In this document: positions 17,018-25,617 of the stretch, piece by piece
How the letters are laid out: the number at the start of each line of letters is the position of its first letter
Numbering within the stretch: position 1 is the stretch's first letter
From: an uncultured Psychrobacter sp.
GTDB lineage: Bacteria; Pseudomonadota; Gammaproteobacteria; Pseudomonadales; Moraxellaceae
Reading direction: 5' to 3'
Assembly (NCBI GenBank): GCA_947495055.1
Contig: CANLXO010000005.1
Span: 165,403-229,402, forward strand
Length of the DNA: 64,000 nt
The notes under the pieces: generated by a model
The model's input: the letters and a program-made list of their open reading frames with translations, nothing else
What the model was told of the DNA's origin: nothing
Database searches by the model: none
Position numbers and translations under genes: made by a program

Positions 17018-17638
17018 ATGAAACGTGTCATGACACTGACTGGTTTGGCGATGGCTATTGGGTTTGCCTCTATGGGCGCGCAGGCAGCTGATTATGTAGC
17101 AGGCAAGGATTACCGAGTACTTGATAATCCAGAAAATATTAGCGGTGATGCAATCATCGTCCGTGAGTTTTTTTGGTATGGTTGTCCGCACTGTAATGTG
17201 CTTAATCCGCACATGGAAAAATGGGCAAAAACTAAAGATAAAGATGTGGCTTTTTTTAAGACGCCAGCGGCGCTAAATCCTGTTTGGGAAGCTAGCGCAC
17301 GCGGATTTTATGCTGCGCAGTTACTTGGATTTGAGAACAAAACCCACGACGCGTTGTTTGATGCCGTTCATAAAGACGGTAAAAAGCTGTTTGATCAGGC
17401 CTCCCTTGCCAACTGGTATGCTTCAAAAGGCGTCGATAAAAAGAAATTTAATAGTCTTTATAACTCGTTTGCCGTCGGCACCAAAATTGGTCGCTCACAA
17501 GCAGGCGCTAAGCGCTATCAATTATCAGGCGTGCCAGCGGTAGTGGTCCAAGGTAAATATGTCGTGACTGGTGAAGGCGCTAAAGTGCCTAAAGTCGTTG
17601 ATTATCTCGTTGATAAAGTACGTGCTGAGAAAAAATAG
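17018..17638 (+). CDS. dsbA: Periplasmic thiol:disulfide interchange protein DsbA
   Basis: 206 residues. Signal peptide MKRVMTLTGLAMAIGFASMG ending AQA (cleavage near residue 24), then the thioredoxin fold with active site FFWYGCPHCNVL (Cys-Pro-His-Cys) and the cis-proline loop SGVPAVVVQGKYV near residues 168-180. Introduces disulfides into exported proteins; DsbB would reoxidise it but is not in the window. Monocistronic, closed by a terminator at 17665-17697. Confidence 0.95.
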   Translation: MKRVMTLTGLAMAIGFASMGAQAADYVAGKDYRVLDNPENISGDAIIVREFFWYGCPHCNVLNPHMEKWAKTKDKDVAFFKTPAALNPVWEASARGFYAAQLLGFENKTHDALFDAVHKDGKKLFDQASLANWYASKGVDKKKFNSLYNSFAVGTKIGRSQAGAKRYQLSGVPAVVVQGKYVVTGEGAKVPKVVDYLVDKVRAEKK

Positions 17639-17664
17639 TTTTTAGTCTTGTTTAGATTTAAATG

Positions 17665-17697
17665 CAAAAAGCCAATCCTTAAAGATTGGCTTTTTCG
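17665..17697. terminator. Rho-independent terminator after dsbA
   Basis: AAAAAGCCAATC (17666-17677) pairs with GATTGGCTTTTT (17684-17695); short loop, T-run on the plus strand and A-run allowing use by convergent darP. Confidence 0.9.
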
Positions 17698-17776
17698 TTG
17701 TGAATTTAGTGTTTTGTGAATTTAGTGCTTACCGATTTTATGAGTAGACTCTCTAATTTGTCATAAGCCTGACAAG

Positions 17777-18298
17777 CTACTTTAGATCTGACAAAATAGT
17801 GACTTCACGAATATAGGTTGCAAGATCTTCTTGTGATTCAGCTAGTAGTTCATCGTCTTGCTTGTACTTAGCATATTCAATCCATAATAGCAGTTGGTGC
17901 AGGCTATTATGTTCAGACGCTTTATACTGTTTAGTAAATTGCTTTAATGTGCCTTCATCATTAATATTAAGCCTACCATACCAGCTCTCGATCTTGGCAA
18001 CTTGCTCGTTTGGAAAGTAAGCGTCGAATAATGCTTTGATTAAAGTATGACGATCTTCTTCACCAATCAGTTTGCCCACGCGTTTGGTTTGGCGATTGCG
18101 AGCATTGGCGCTGGTAATATCAGTGAGCGCCATCAGCTCTGCCATAAAGTAATCACTGGCAGGTAATTGTTTGAGCTGTTTTTTTGATAGATTTGACAAG
18201 GGTATCGATAAAGCCTGCAAGCGCTCATGCGCTTTTTTAAGCTCAGTACGCGAGACGCGCATGTCCTGTTCTGACCAGTCAACCATAGTACTATCCAT
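17777..18298 (-). CDS. darP: Ribosome biogenesis factor DarP (YjgA, DUF615)
   Basis: 173 residues, acidic-basic helical protein of the DUF615 family that associates with 50S assembly intermediates in E. coli. Recognisable blocks: VSRTELKKAHERLQALSIPL, a second helix ending LPASDYFMAELMAL, then NARNRQTKRVGKLIGEED, which corresponds to the conserved R-x-R-Q-x2-IGK segment. There is no obvious ribosome binding site at the ATG at 18298, 28 bases behind rapZ, so the exact start is less certain (alternatives at residues 5 and 13). Confidence 0.85.
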   Translation of the reverse strand: MDSTMVDWSEQDMRVSRTELKKAHERLQALSIPLSNLSKKQLKQLPASDYFMAELMALTDITSANARNRQTKRVGKLIGEEDRHTLIKALFDAYFPNEQVAKIESWYGRLNINDEGTLKQFTKQYKASEHNSLHQLLLWIEYAKYKQDDELLAESQEDLATYIREVTILSDLK

Positions 18299-18326
18299 AT
18301 AATAATAAAAAATAAATAAGAGGCAG

Positions 18327-19304
18327 CTACCACATATGCTTTTCGCGATGCTTAGTTGCCACTGTCAAATCTGTAGGCAAGTTTGCTGCCAATCTGTCTT
18401 GTAGTTGCTGAGTGATAAAGACTGAGCGATGTTTGCCACCTGTGCAGCCGATAGCAACAGTGACCGTATGACGATTATTGTGTAAAAAATTAGGTAACCA
18501 GCGCTCCAAAAACGTCCCGATATCCTCTGCCATCTCGTCCACTTCTGGATAATCAGCAAAGAATTCTTTAACCTTGCGATCTAGTCCTGTCGACATACGT
18601 AACTTAGGGTTCCAATGCGGGTTTGGAAGTATGCGCACATCAAATACAAAATCGGCATCAATAGGATTGCCGTACTTAAAGCCAAAGGATAGCAGATTGA
18701 TAACGATTTTGTTGTCAACACCGACGTAATCGCGCAAACGCTCTTTTAATTGATGAATATTGAGCATGCTAGTATCAATTTTCATATCCGCGCGCTTAAA
18801 GATAGGCTGGAGCAAATCGCTCTCTTTTTTTATAGCTGCAGGTAAATTGTTGGTGCTATGCTCAGTACTCAGCGTGTCTTTGGTCATCAATGGATGTACG
18901 CGGCGCGTGGCATTAAAACGCGCGACCAAGGTGCTATCTTGCGCGGTTACATACACCACCTGAACCGCTTGCTCACCGTAAGTCTGCTTAAGAGTGTCGT
19001 GTATAGTAGAAAAATTTGATAAATCTGCGCGCGGCGTACGAATATCAACGCCAAGCGCTAAGCGCTTTATACCACTATCTCCGACGAGCCTTTGCGCCGC
19101 CTGAGGGACTAAAGACAAGGGCAAATTATCGATAGAGTAATACCCCAAGTCCTCCAAAATGTTAAGCACGGAGGTCTTGCCTGATCCTGAACGACCAGAA
19201 ACTACTAAGATACTCACGACTTCTTCTTTTGTGATCTCAGATATAGCCGTTGTATCAGACAACGAGGTTTGATCTAGAGTATCGTCTTTATTATCCGTAT
19301 CCAT
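18327..19304 (-). CDS. rapZ: RNase adapter protein / P-loop ATPase RapZ
   Basis: 325 residues. Walker A VSGRSGSGKTSVLNILEDLG followed by the family's YYSIDNLPLSL; the C-terminal domain shows FGFKYGNPIDADFVFDVR, LPNPHW and IGCTGGKHRSVFI, all RapZ hallmarks. In E. coli RapZ delivers the sRNA GlmZ to RNase E and senses glucosamine-6-phosphate. The ATG at 19304 has AAAGG at 9 bases; an upstream TTG would have only 3. Unlike in enterobacteria it is not in an rpoN-ptsN operon but sits between panC and darP. Confidence 0.93.
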   Translation of the reverse strand: MDTDNKDDTLDQTSLSDTTAISEITKEEVVSILVVSGRSGSGKTSVLNILEDLGYYSIDNLPLSLVPQAAQRLVGDSGIKRLALGVDIRTPRADLSNFSTIHDTLKQTYGEQAVQVVYVTAQDSTLVARFNATRRVHPLMTKDTLSTEHSTNNLPAAIKKESDLLQPIFKRADMKIDTSMLNIHQLKERLRDYVGVDNKIVINLLSFGFKYGNPIDADFVFDVRILPNPHWNPKLRMSTGLDRKVKEFFADYPEVDEMAEDIGTFLERWLPNFLHNNRHTVTVAIGCTGGKHRSVFITQQLQDRLAANLPTDLTVATKHREKHMW

Positions 19305-19359
19305 GATCAATTACCTTTGTCTATTCATTTGTCAAATTTTTTGGGTATTGCAGCACTAT

Positions 19360-20244
19360 CTACTTAAAAGTAAACGGCTCATTATCTAATAGACGTGCCT
19401 GTCCTAGCTTCGCGGCGACGAGTATAATGGCATTAGCAGACTCTGAACTAAGATTAGATCCGTTATCAGTAATCGACTCTAATTGCGCGGTTTTGACTTC
19501 TAAATAATCGACAACAAAACCTGCATCAGTTAGTCGCTGCCGACTATTACTTATAAGCATATTTAGCTTATCATTATCATAAGTACCAGATAGCTGCTTA
19601 GCCAGTTGCTGTAGCTCTTGATGTAATAACGGGGCAATCTTTCGCTCTGTACCCGTTAAGTATTGATTGCGCGATGATAGTGCTAAGCCATCGGTAGCGC
19701 GGACAATAGGGGCTCTTATAATCTCAATAGGGTAGCTTAAGTCACGTACTAGCTGCTTAATAATTGCTAATTGCTGATAGTCTTTTTGTCCAAATACAGC
19801 TACATCGGGTTGTACAATGTTAAACAATTTTGAGACCACAATACCAACGCCATCAAAATGCCTAGGGCGCGACTGACCACATAATTGATCTGTGATAGCA
19901 CCTGCAAGCACTAGAGTTGGCGGCGGCAGTACAGGATACATCTCATCAATACTAGGTGCAAAGACATAATCAGCGTGAACGGTGGTCAACTTACTGACAT
20001 CTTCGTCCAAAGTGCGCGGATAACTGTCAAAATCTTCACCAATACCAAATTGGGTAGGATTGACAAAGACACTGACAACAACGATATCAGCTTGCTGTTT
20101 TGCGATACTGACCAGCTCCAAATGCCCCTCATGCAAGTTGCCCATCGTCGGCACTAATGCAATGCGCTTTGGCTTATCTAACTTGCATCGGCTAGACGCT
20201 AAGGCTGAGCGCAAATCTGAAATACGGTGGTAGATAGTAGGCAT
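19360..20244 (-). CDS. panC: Pantothenate synthetase
   Basis: 294 residues. Condenses pantoate and beta-alanine with ATP (vitamin B5/CoA pathway, cytosol). The nucleotidylyltransferase signature PTMGNLHEGHLELV carries the HxGH-type motif; FVNPTQFGIGEDFDSYPRT, FGQKDYQQLAIIKQLVRDL and ALSSRNQYL are the family's substrate-binding blocks. Immediately downstream of panB (29-base gap) and part of the pcnB-folK-panB-panC run. Confidence 0.95.
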   Translation of the reverse strand: MPTIYHRISDLRSALASSRCKLDKPKRIALVPTMGNLHEGHLELVSIAKQQADIVVVSVFVNPTQFGIGEDFDSYPRTLDEDVSKLTTVHADYVFAPSIDEMYPVLPPPTLVLAGAITDQLCGQSRPRHFDGVGIVVSKLFNIVQPDVAVFGQKDYQQLAIIKQLVRDLSYPIEIIRAPIVRATDGLALSSRNQYLTGTERKIAPLLHQELQQLAKQLSGTYDNDKLNMLISNSRQRLTDAGFVVDYLEVKTAQLESITDNGSNLSSESANAIILVAAKLGQARLLDNEPFTFK

Positions 20245-20273
20245 AAATAGCTCTAGTTATAAAAGATACTCAG

Positions 20274-21074
20274 CTAATCAAACTGATGCTGCTGTTTTGG
20301 GAAACTACCTTCGCGGACCGACTGCTGGTATAAGGCAAAGGCGCCTTCGATACTATGCTGTGTATTGCGCTCATCGGTCAAAAAGTCATGAACAAAGCGC
20401 GGCACTCGCCCATGTACCATACCTAGCATATCGTGCATGACCAGCACTTGACCGTCGGTATCCGCGCCTGCGCCTATCCCAATCACAGGCACATCAATAG
20501 CTTGCGTAATAGATTTTGCTAAATCAGCGGGCACGCATTCTAATAAGATAATCGCCGCCCCCGCTTCTACCAAAGCTTTGGCATCATTAAGCAATTTGTC
20601 AGCGGCAGCATCACCACGTCCTTGAATCTTATAACCTCCAAAGACATTGACCGACTGCGGGGTCAGACCAAGATGTACACAAGTAGGCGTACCTGCCTGC
20701 GCTAAGGTAGTCACAAGCTCACACAGCTCGCTGCCGCCTTCTATCTTGATGACATGGGCGCCCGCTTGCATAAGCTTGCGGCTATTGGCAATTGCTTCTG
20801 GTAAAGTGGCGTAACTCATAAACGGCAAATCAGCCAGAATCAGTGCTTTGTCATTGCTACGCGCGACATTAGCAGTGTGATAAGCCATATCGTCGACGCT
20901 GACAGGTAGCGTAGAGTCATGACCTTGAACCACCATACCTAGGCTATCCCCGATCAATATCGTGTCAATCTCTGCTTTGTTCATCATGCGCGCAAACATG
21001 GCATCATAGCAGGTCAGGCAAGTAAATTTAGTCCCGTCTTTTTTGAGATTTTTTAGCGTAGATAAAGTGGTCAT
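20274..21074 (-). CDS. panB: 3-methyl-2-oxobutanoate hydroxymethyltransferase
   Basis: 266 residues, first committed step of pantothenate synthesis: adds a hydroxymethyl group to alpha-ketoisovalerate. Conserved blocks: [67 protein letters not shown] and [20 protein letters not shown], with metal-binding aspartates in the first three. Full length. Followed by panC. Confidence 0.95.
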   Translation of the reverse strand: MTTLSTLKNLKKDGTKFTCLTCYDAMFARMMNKAEIDTILIGDSLGMVVQGHDSTLPVSVDDMAYHTANVARSNDKALILADLPFMSYATLPEAIANSRKLMQAGAHVIKIEGGSELCELVTTLAQAGTPTCVHLGLTPQSVNVFGGYKIQGRGDAAADKLLNDAKALVEAGAAIILLECVPADLAKSITQAIDVPVIGIGAGADTDGQVLVMHDMLGMVHGRVPRFVHDFLTDERNTQHSIEGAFALYQQSVREGSFPKQQHQFD

Positions 21075-21286
21075 ACATTTCTCGATAACTTGGCAATAAA
21101 TAGTTTTGATATAGTCGATTCTAAATAAAACAGATACATTATATTTAAACGCGGAACTGGTATAAATTTTACTGGCGTGCTGTGCCTACGCTGCTCGATG
21201 CTGCGCAACCTATGTTTTAAAAAAAGCATTCCAGTCCCGTTGTATCGTTTTTATGTTGAACTCACTATAAGTAAAAATAGGCTTGT

Positions 21287-21805
21287 CTAATTGTCACCTA
21301 ACTTCTTTAACCCTGTCCAGTCTGTACTGGATGCACAATTGATAAGTGGTACGCCTGCAACTTTGAGGGTTGGCTTAAGCTCAAGCAAAGGTATCAAAAC
21401 AAAGTTGCGCTCATACAAACCTGCATGCGGTATTATCAAAGTCGGCTCTGCTAACAGCGCATTACCATACAACAATATGTCAACATCTAAACTGCGCTCG
21501 CCCCAGTGACGCAATCGCGCGCGCTTAGCATTGTTTTCTAACCCTTGACAAAATGCTAGTAGTTCAAACGGGGGTAGGCTCGTCTCAAAGCCTGCGACTG
21601 CATTAACGAAGTCTGGCTGATCTTGTGGCCCCATTGGCGCTGATAGATAAAATGAGGACACTTGTACCTCTTTTATCTGATCTGCTGCAAGCAAACTTTT
21701 AATAGCGAACTGCAAGTGCTCCATTGGCGTACCCAGCTCGTTGGTTAGGTTGCTTCCTAAACCAACATAAGCGGTTACCCACTTATCATCTGTTATCTTT
21801 GCCAT
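21287..21805 (-). CDS. folK: 2-amino-4-hydroxy-6-hydroxymethyldihydropteridine pyrophosphokinase
   Basis: 172 residues, folate pathway enzyme that transfers pyrophosphate from ATP to the pterin. YVGLGSNLTNELGTPMEHL at the N-terminus and the signature RHWGERSLDVDILLYGN with the Mg-binding aspartate pair (DVD) are present. It begins 23 bases behind pcnB, the usual gammaproteobacterial pairing. 212 bases separate it from panB. Confidence 0.94.
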   Translation of the reverse strand: MAKITDDKWVTAYVGLGSNLTNELGTPMEHLQFAIKSLLAADQIKEVQVSSFYLSAPMGPQDQPDFVNAVAGFETSLPPFELLAFCQGLENNAKRARLRHWGERSLDVDILLYGNALLAEPTLIIPHAGLYERNFVLIPLLELKPTLKVAGVPLINCASSTDWTGLKKLGDN

Positions 21806-21828
21806 TTTATTTTAAACACTATATTAGT

Positions 21829-24015
21829 TTAAACACTGTCAGTGCTGATAGTACTAGGCTGACGGCGACGACGTTTTGCGGGCACAGGTCCTTGACTACT
21901 GATTGTATTGCTCTGATTTGGCGTAGCCAATTTTTTACTTTTAGTCGTTTTAGCTTCTCGTTTACTAGCTTCTTTGTTACTCGTTTGTGCTTTGTCAGTC
22001 AACGTCTCTTTATTCTTATCGCGACTTGCTACTTTTGAAGTAGGCAGGGTATCAGACTTGCTCAAAACGTCTGAGAAGGTAGTACTAGGCTGACGGCGGC
22101 GGCGCTTGTGTGGTATCGGCTCGTTATTTGCCGTAACCAGCTGCGGCGTTTGTGCAGGCAACTGCTTGCTCTCTTTGCTAGCCTTTAACGCTTGCTTATT
22201 CTCAGGAGCAATATCAGACGGCTTACTCTTCGTTTCTTTATCCCTAGCTGACTTCTTATCAACCGACTTCTTATCAGCCAATTTTGTATCAACCGACTTA
22301 GTATCAGCAACAGATGCTTTATTTTTAGCCGAGACTTGGCGAGATTTAGGTTTAGCCGATTTATCCACCTCCAGCTGTTTTTGTAGTGGCGGCACTACCT
22401 TTTCATGCTCTATTACCAATAGCGGCTCTGGCTGAGATTTAGGTTTAGCACGCTTATTTTCACTACTGGCTAATGACAACTGCTTTAGTAGTGCAAGCTC
22501 TTTACGGTCTTGTTTCGCCAGCTGCTTGCCATTGAGAGCTTGTTTCGGTTTAGTAGAGGACGTTTGTAGCTCTGTAGATAAAGACTGAGTATCATCGCGG
22601 CGACGGCGGCGGCGAGTGGGTACATTTGAATCATCATTCATAGGCGGCGCAGTCTCTTGTAGCTTAGCTTTGTCTTGGTTGTGATCAGTATCATTGTGCT
22701 TATTAGAATGACTTTGTTCTTGCAAATCATTTTGCTTTTGACGATTACGACCGCGCGAGCGCTGATTTTGTTTGTACGATCCGCGGCGAATACTGTCATC
22801 AAAATCATCGATCGCTTGAGCCTGCTCTTTTTCAGACAAGGTCTGATACGTCTGCCACCACTCGCCCATGCCGTTAGTAGGCTCAGATAAAGGATGATCG
22901 CTATCGCCGCACTGCTCACGCAACAATAAAAAGTCAAAGCCTGCGCGAAAACGCGGATGCTCGGACAGTTGTACAATTTGCTTGGTACGCGGCGCAGCAA
23001 GTTTGGGCTGTAATAGCCAAATATCGCGGATAAACTGCTCGGCAAACTTAGGAATCGCCGTTTTGATGCGTTGACGATCGATCACTTTACCTGCTGCATG
23101 CATCTGTGCATCGGCAAAAGGCATATTACGGTTTTTGGCTTTTTCTAACTGATGTAGGTAGTTCTCCCACAATAGCGCCGCATAAAAGAACGCCGGATTG
23201 ATACTCTTGCCCGCTGCGATACGCTTATCGGTATTAATAGCCACTTGTTTGACCAGTGGACTTGGTTCAGCGGGTGGATATATCATCAAGCTATCGATTG
23301 CACCTGACTCAAACAAGAGCGGTAGCAGCGGCACTAGGTAGCCACCAGTAAACATCTTTTGCGTTTCATCATAGAGGCGATGAGGCGATATCTGTTCCAG
23401 TAGAGCCCAATTACTCTCGTGAAATTGCCCTGCTAACTCGTCATCAAATTCAAAACCCAACTTGGCCTTAAAACGTAGCGCGCGCAGCAGACGTACAGGA
23501 TCTTCTTCGATACGGACCGGAGCATGACCTAACAGGCGAATTACCTTATTGTCTATATCATCAAGCGCTCCGCAAAAGTCATGTACCACGCCTTTTAGCG
23601 GTTGATAATAAAGCGCATTAATAGAAAAATCACGGCGTGAGAAGTCTTGTTTAATATCGCCCCAAACATTGTCACGCAGGATCATGCCGTCTTGATTGGT
23701 GTTAGCATCACTGGTGGGCGGACCGCGAAAAGTAGCGACTTCAATAAGCTCGCGACCAGAGTAGACATGCGCCAGCTGAAAACGGCGACCGATAATGCGG
23801 CAGCGCTTGCCAAAGACGTCTTTGATCTCATGAGGCTTGGCATCAGTGACCGCATCAAAGTCTTTTGGACGTAGGCCTAACAAGGTATCGCGCACGCCGC
23901 CACCGACGATATAGGCATCAAACCCAGATCGGGACAAAGTGGCAATAACTTCGGTAATGGAATTAGGTAATTCAGATTTATTTAGTTCTAACTGCTTGGC
24001 GGCGCGCTCTGCCAT
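21829..24015 (-). CDS. pcnB: Poly(A) polymerase I with long basic C-terminal extension
   Basis: 728 residues against about 465 in E. coli. Adds 3' poly(A) tails that promote RNA decay. The nucleotidyltransferase core is intact: YIVGGGVRDTLLGLRPKDFD with its DxD pair, then RRFQLAHV, FSRRDFSINALYY and the DPVRLLRALRFKAKLGF block. After about residue 420 the protein becomes a 300-residue low-complexity Lys/Ser/Gln/Arg tail. It contains three arginine blocks (VPTRRRRRRDD, IPHKRRRRQPST, VPAKRRRRQPST), the last two repeats of one another. The ATG at 24015 is preferred (GAGGAG 7 bases upstream) over a TTG 15 bases earlier. Confidence 0.93.
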   Translation of the reverse strand: MAERAAKQLELNKSELPNSITEVIATLSRSGFDAYIVGGGVRDTLLGLRPKDFDAVTDAKPHEIKDVFGKRCRIIGRRFQLAHVYSGRELIEVATFRGPPTSDANTNQDGMILRDNVWGDIKQDFSRRDFSINALYYQPLKGVVHDFCGALDDIDNKVIRLLGHAPVRIEEDPVRLLRALRFKAKLGFEFDDELAGQFHESNWALLEQISPHRLYDETQKMFTGGYLVPLLPLLFESGAIDSLMIYPPAEPSPLVKQVAINTDKRIAAGKSINPAFFYAALLWENYLHQLEKAKNRNMPFADAQMHAAGKVIDRQRIKTAIPKFAEQFIRDIWLLQPKLAAPRTKQIVQLSEHPRFRAGFDFLLLREQCGDSDHPLSEPTNGMGEWWQTYQTLSEKEQAQAIDDFDDSIRRGSYKQNQRSRGRNRQKQNDLQEQSHSNKHNDTDHNQDKAKLQETAPPMNDDSNVPTRRRRRRDDTQSLSTELQTSSTKPKQALNGKQLAKQDRKELALLKQLSLASSENKRAKPKSQPEPLLVIEHEKVVPPLQKQLEVDKSAKPKSRQVSAKNKASVADTKSVDTKLADKKSVDKKSARDKETKSKPSDIAPENKQALKASKESKQLPAQTPQLVTANNEPIPHKRRRRQPSTTFSDVLSKSDTLPTSKVASRDKNKETLTDKAQTSNKEASKREAKTTKSKKLATPNQSNTISSQGPVPAKRRRRQPSTISTDSV

Positions 24016-24212
24016 GCATCTACTCCTCAACGGTATTCTCGATCACCCCTAACGAACACAGTATCCATCAGGCGGATGTGCCTGCTAGTTTAACAAATTT
24101 TGTGCAGGCTGGGTATGTTATGGTCATTGGTGCATCCTAATTTGTCATTTTTGCTGTACTACCAGATGACTCTTTGGGTTTATGCGGTCTACGCACTTTG
24201 ATATCAAGAGTC

Positions 24213-24593
24213 TTACTCACTTATCTGTAAGCGAGAACGATTCTTTTCGACCGTTTTTGCGCCTATGCCTTTGACCTTTTGTAGCTCATCAACCGATTTA
24301 AAGTCGCCAAACATCTCACGGTACAAGATAATCGCCTGTGCCTTGCTACTACCAATACCGTTTAGCGAGGTCAACTCACCCTCGCTCGCACGATTGATAT
24401 TCACCCTTTTTTGCTCTCGTGCCTTAACTGCTGATTTTTCTTGTGCCAACAAATACTGATAAGCACTTGCAGGATCATCGAAACAAGGCGCTGCATGGAC
24501 TTGGGCTGGCAAAGCACTGATAATACAGCCTATTAACAATAGACAAAGAATAAGGCTACTGTTGTAAGTTGCATATTTATTAACGGCGCTCAT
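24213..24593 (-). CDS. ComEA-like helix-hairpin-helix DNA-binding protein
   Basis: 126 residues from the ATG at 24593; an in-frame ATG at 24620 is equally possible. A hydrophobic signal segment (SLILCLLLIGCIISALPAQ) ends at VHAAP, so the protein is exported. The C-terminal half holds two HhH motifs: VNINRASEGELTSLNGIGSS and the following KAQAIILYREMFGDF ... LQKVKGIGAKTVEKNRSRL. This is the ComEA type, which binds incoming DNA in the periplasm during natural transformation. Its 5' end overlaps the 3' end of mazG by 14 bases, indicating co-transcription. It could be one of several ComEA paralogues. Confidence 0.82.
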   Translation of the reverse strand: MSAVNKYATYNSSLILCLLLIGCIISALPAQVHAAPCFDDPASAYQYLLAQEKSAVKAREQKRVNINRASEGELTSLNGIGSSKAQAIILYREMFGDFKSVDELQKVKGIGAKTVEKNRSRLQISE

Positions 24594-25470
24594 GCTGTTT
24601 GGCGGCCTCCCATAGGGCATCCATCTCCTCTATATCGCTGTCCTCAAAACGCTTACCTATCTGCTCTAGTTGCGTTTCGATATAGCCAAAACGTGATTTG
24701 AATTTGTGCACGCAGGTGAGCGTGGCCGCTTCTGCGTCAAGACCTAACTTACGCGCGACGTTGACCAGTCCAAATATACAATCACCCAGCTCCTTTTCGA
24801 TAGCAGCGATATTGGTTTGGATATCAGCGTCTGTTTGATTACTCACTTCATTCTTAAGCTCATTGATCTCCTCCTCAAGCTTATCAAATGCGCCGTCCAC
24901 TCCGTCCCAATCAAAGCCTAGTCTTGCGGCTTGTTTTTGCAGCTCTTGTGCTTGCATCAGCGCGCTGCCTGCTTTGATAGCATCCAGCCTGCGCCGCGGT
25001 TTACCTCGTGCTTCATCAGCTTGCTGCTCCTGGGCTTTGATCTCATCCCAGCGTGCTTTTACGGCCGCGTCGTCTTTGAGGGCTTGGGTCTCAAACACAT
25101 GCGGATGACGACGAATCAGCTTTTGCTGCAAAGTCGTTATGACATCATTGATATCAAAACGCCCTTGCTCAGCATAGAGCTGACAGTGAAAGACGACTTG
25201 TAATAGCACATCACCCAGCTCACTTTTGATATCTTCGTCATCGTCAGTTTGTACCGCCGCGCCAAGCTCATAGGCTTCTTCAATGGCGTAAGGGATTAGG
25301 CTATGGTTAGTCTGTTTTTGATCCCAAGGACAATCGCTCCGCAAGCGCGCCATAAGTGCTAATAAATCCTCAAGCTCGCCTGTCACCTCTGGTACGCCTA
25401 ATGCTGGCTTGGGCGTTATGATGGTTTTTGACGTTTTACTTGTGGCTGCGCTGTTATTAAGTACTGTCAT
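24580..25470 (-). CDS. mazG: Nucleoside triphosphate pyrophosphohydrolase MazG
   Basis: 296 residues with two all-alpha NTP-PPase domains. The first carries the WDQKQTNHSLIPYAIEEAYEL block and the EExxE...ExxD metal site (EEAYEL ... ELGDVLLQVVFH); the second has EEINEL ... EKELGDCIFGLVNVARKL. Housecleaning hydrolase that also modulates (p)ppGpp responses in E. coli. An adjacent GTG precedes the ATG by three bases. Overlaps the ComEA-like gene at its 3' end. Confidence 0.94.
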   Translation of the reverse strand: MTVLNNSAATSKTSKTIITPKPALGVPEVTGELEDLLALMARLRSDCPWDQKQTNHSLIPYAIEEAYELGAAVQTDDDEDIKSELGDVLLQVVFHCQLYAEQGRFDINDVITTLQQKLIRRHPHVFETQALKDDAAVKARWDEIKAQEQQADEARGKPRRRLDAIKAGSALMQAQELQKQAARLGFDWDGVDGAFDKLEEEINELKNEVSNQTDADIQTNIAAIEKELGDCIFGLVNVARKLGLDAEAATLTCVHKFKSRFGYIETQLEQIGKRFEDSDIEEMDALWEAAKQHERR

Positions 25471-25617
25471 CACCTGCTCTCATTAGATTATTAGGTTTAT
25501 TGCTTGCTTGAACGAGCTTGATTTATCGCTTAGTGTAGCATTGAATAAGTAGACGCTTATAGTCATACTACTGCTACAATTAACGATACTATTTCAAACG
25601 CAAGGAACGTCCTTTTT

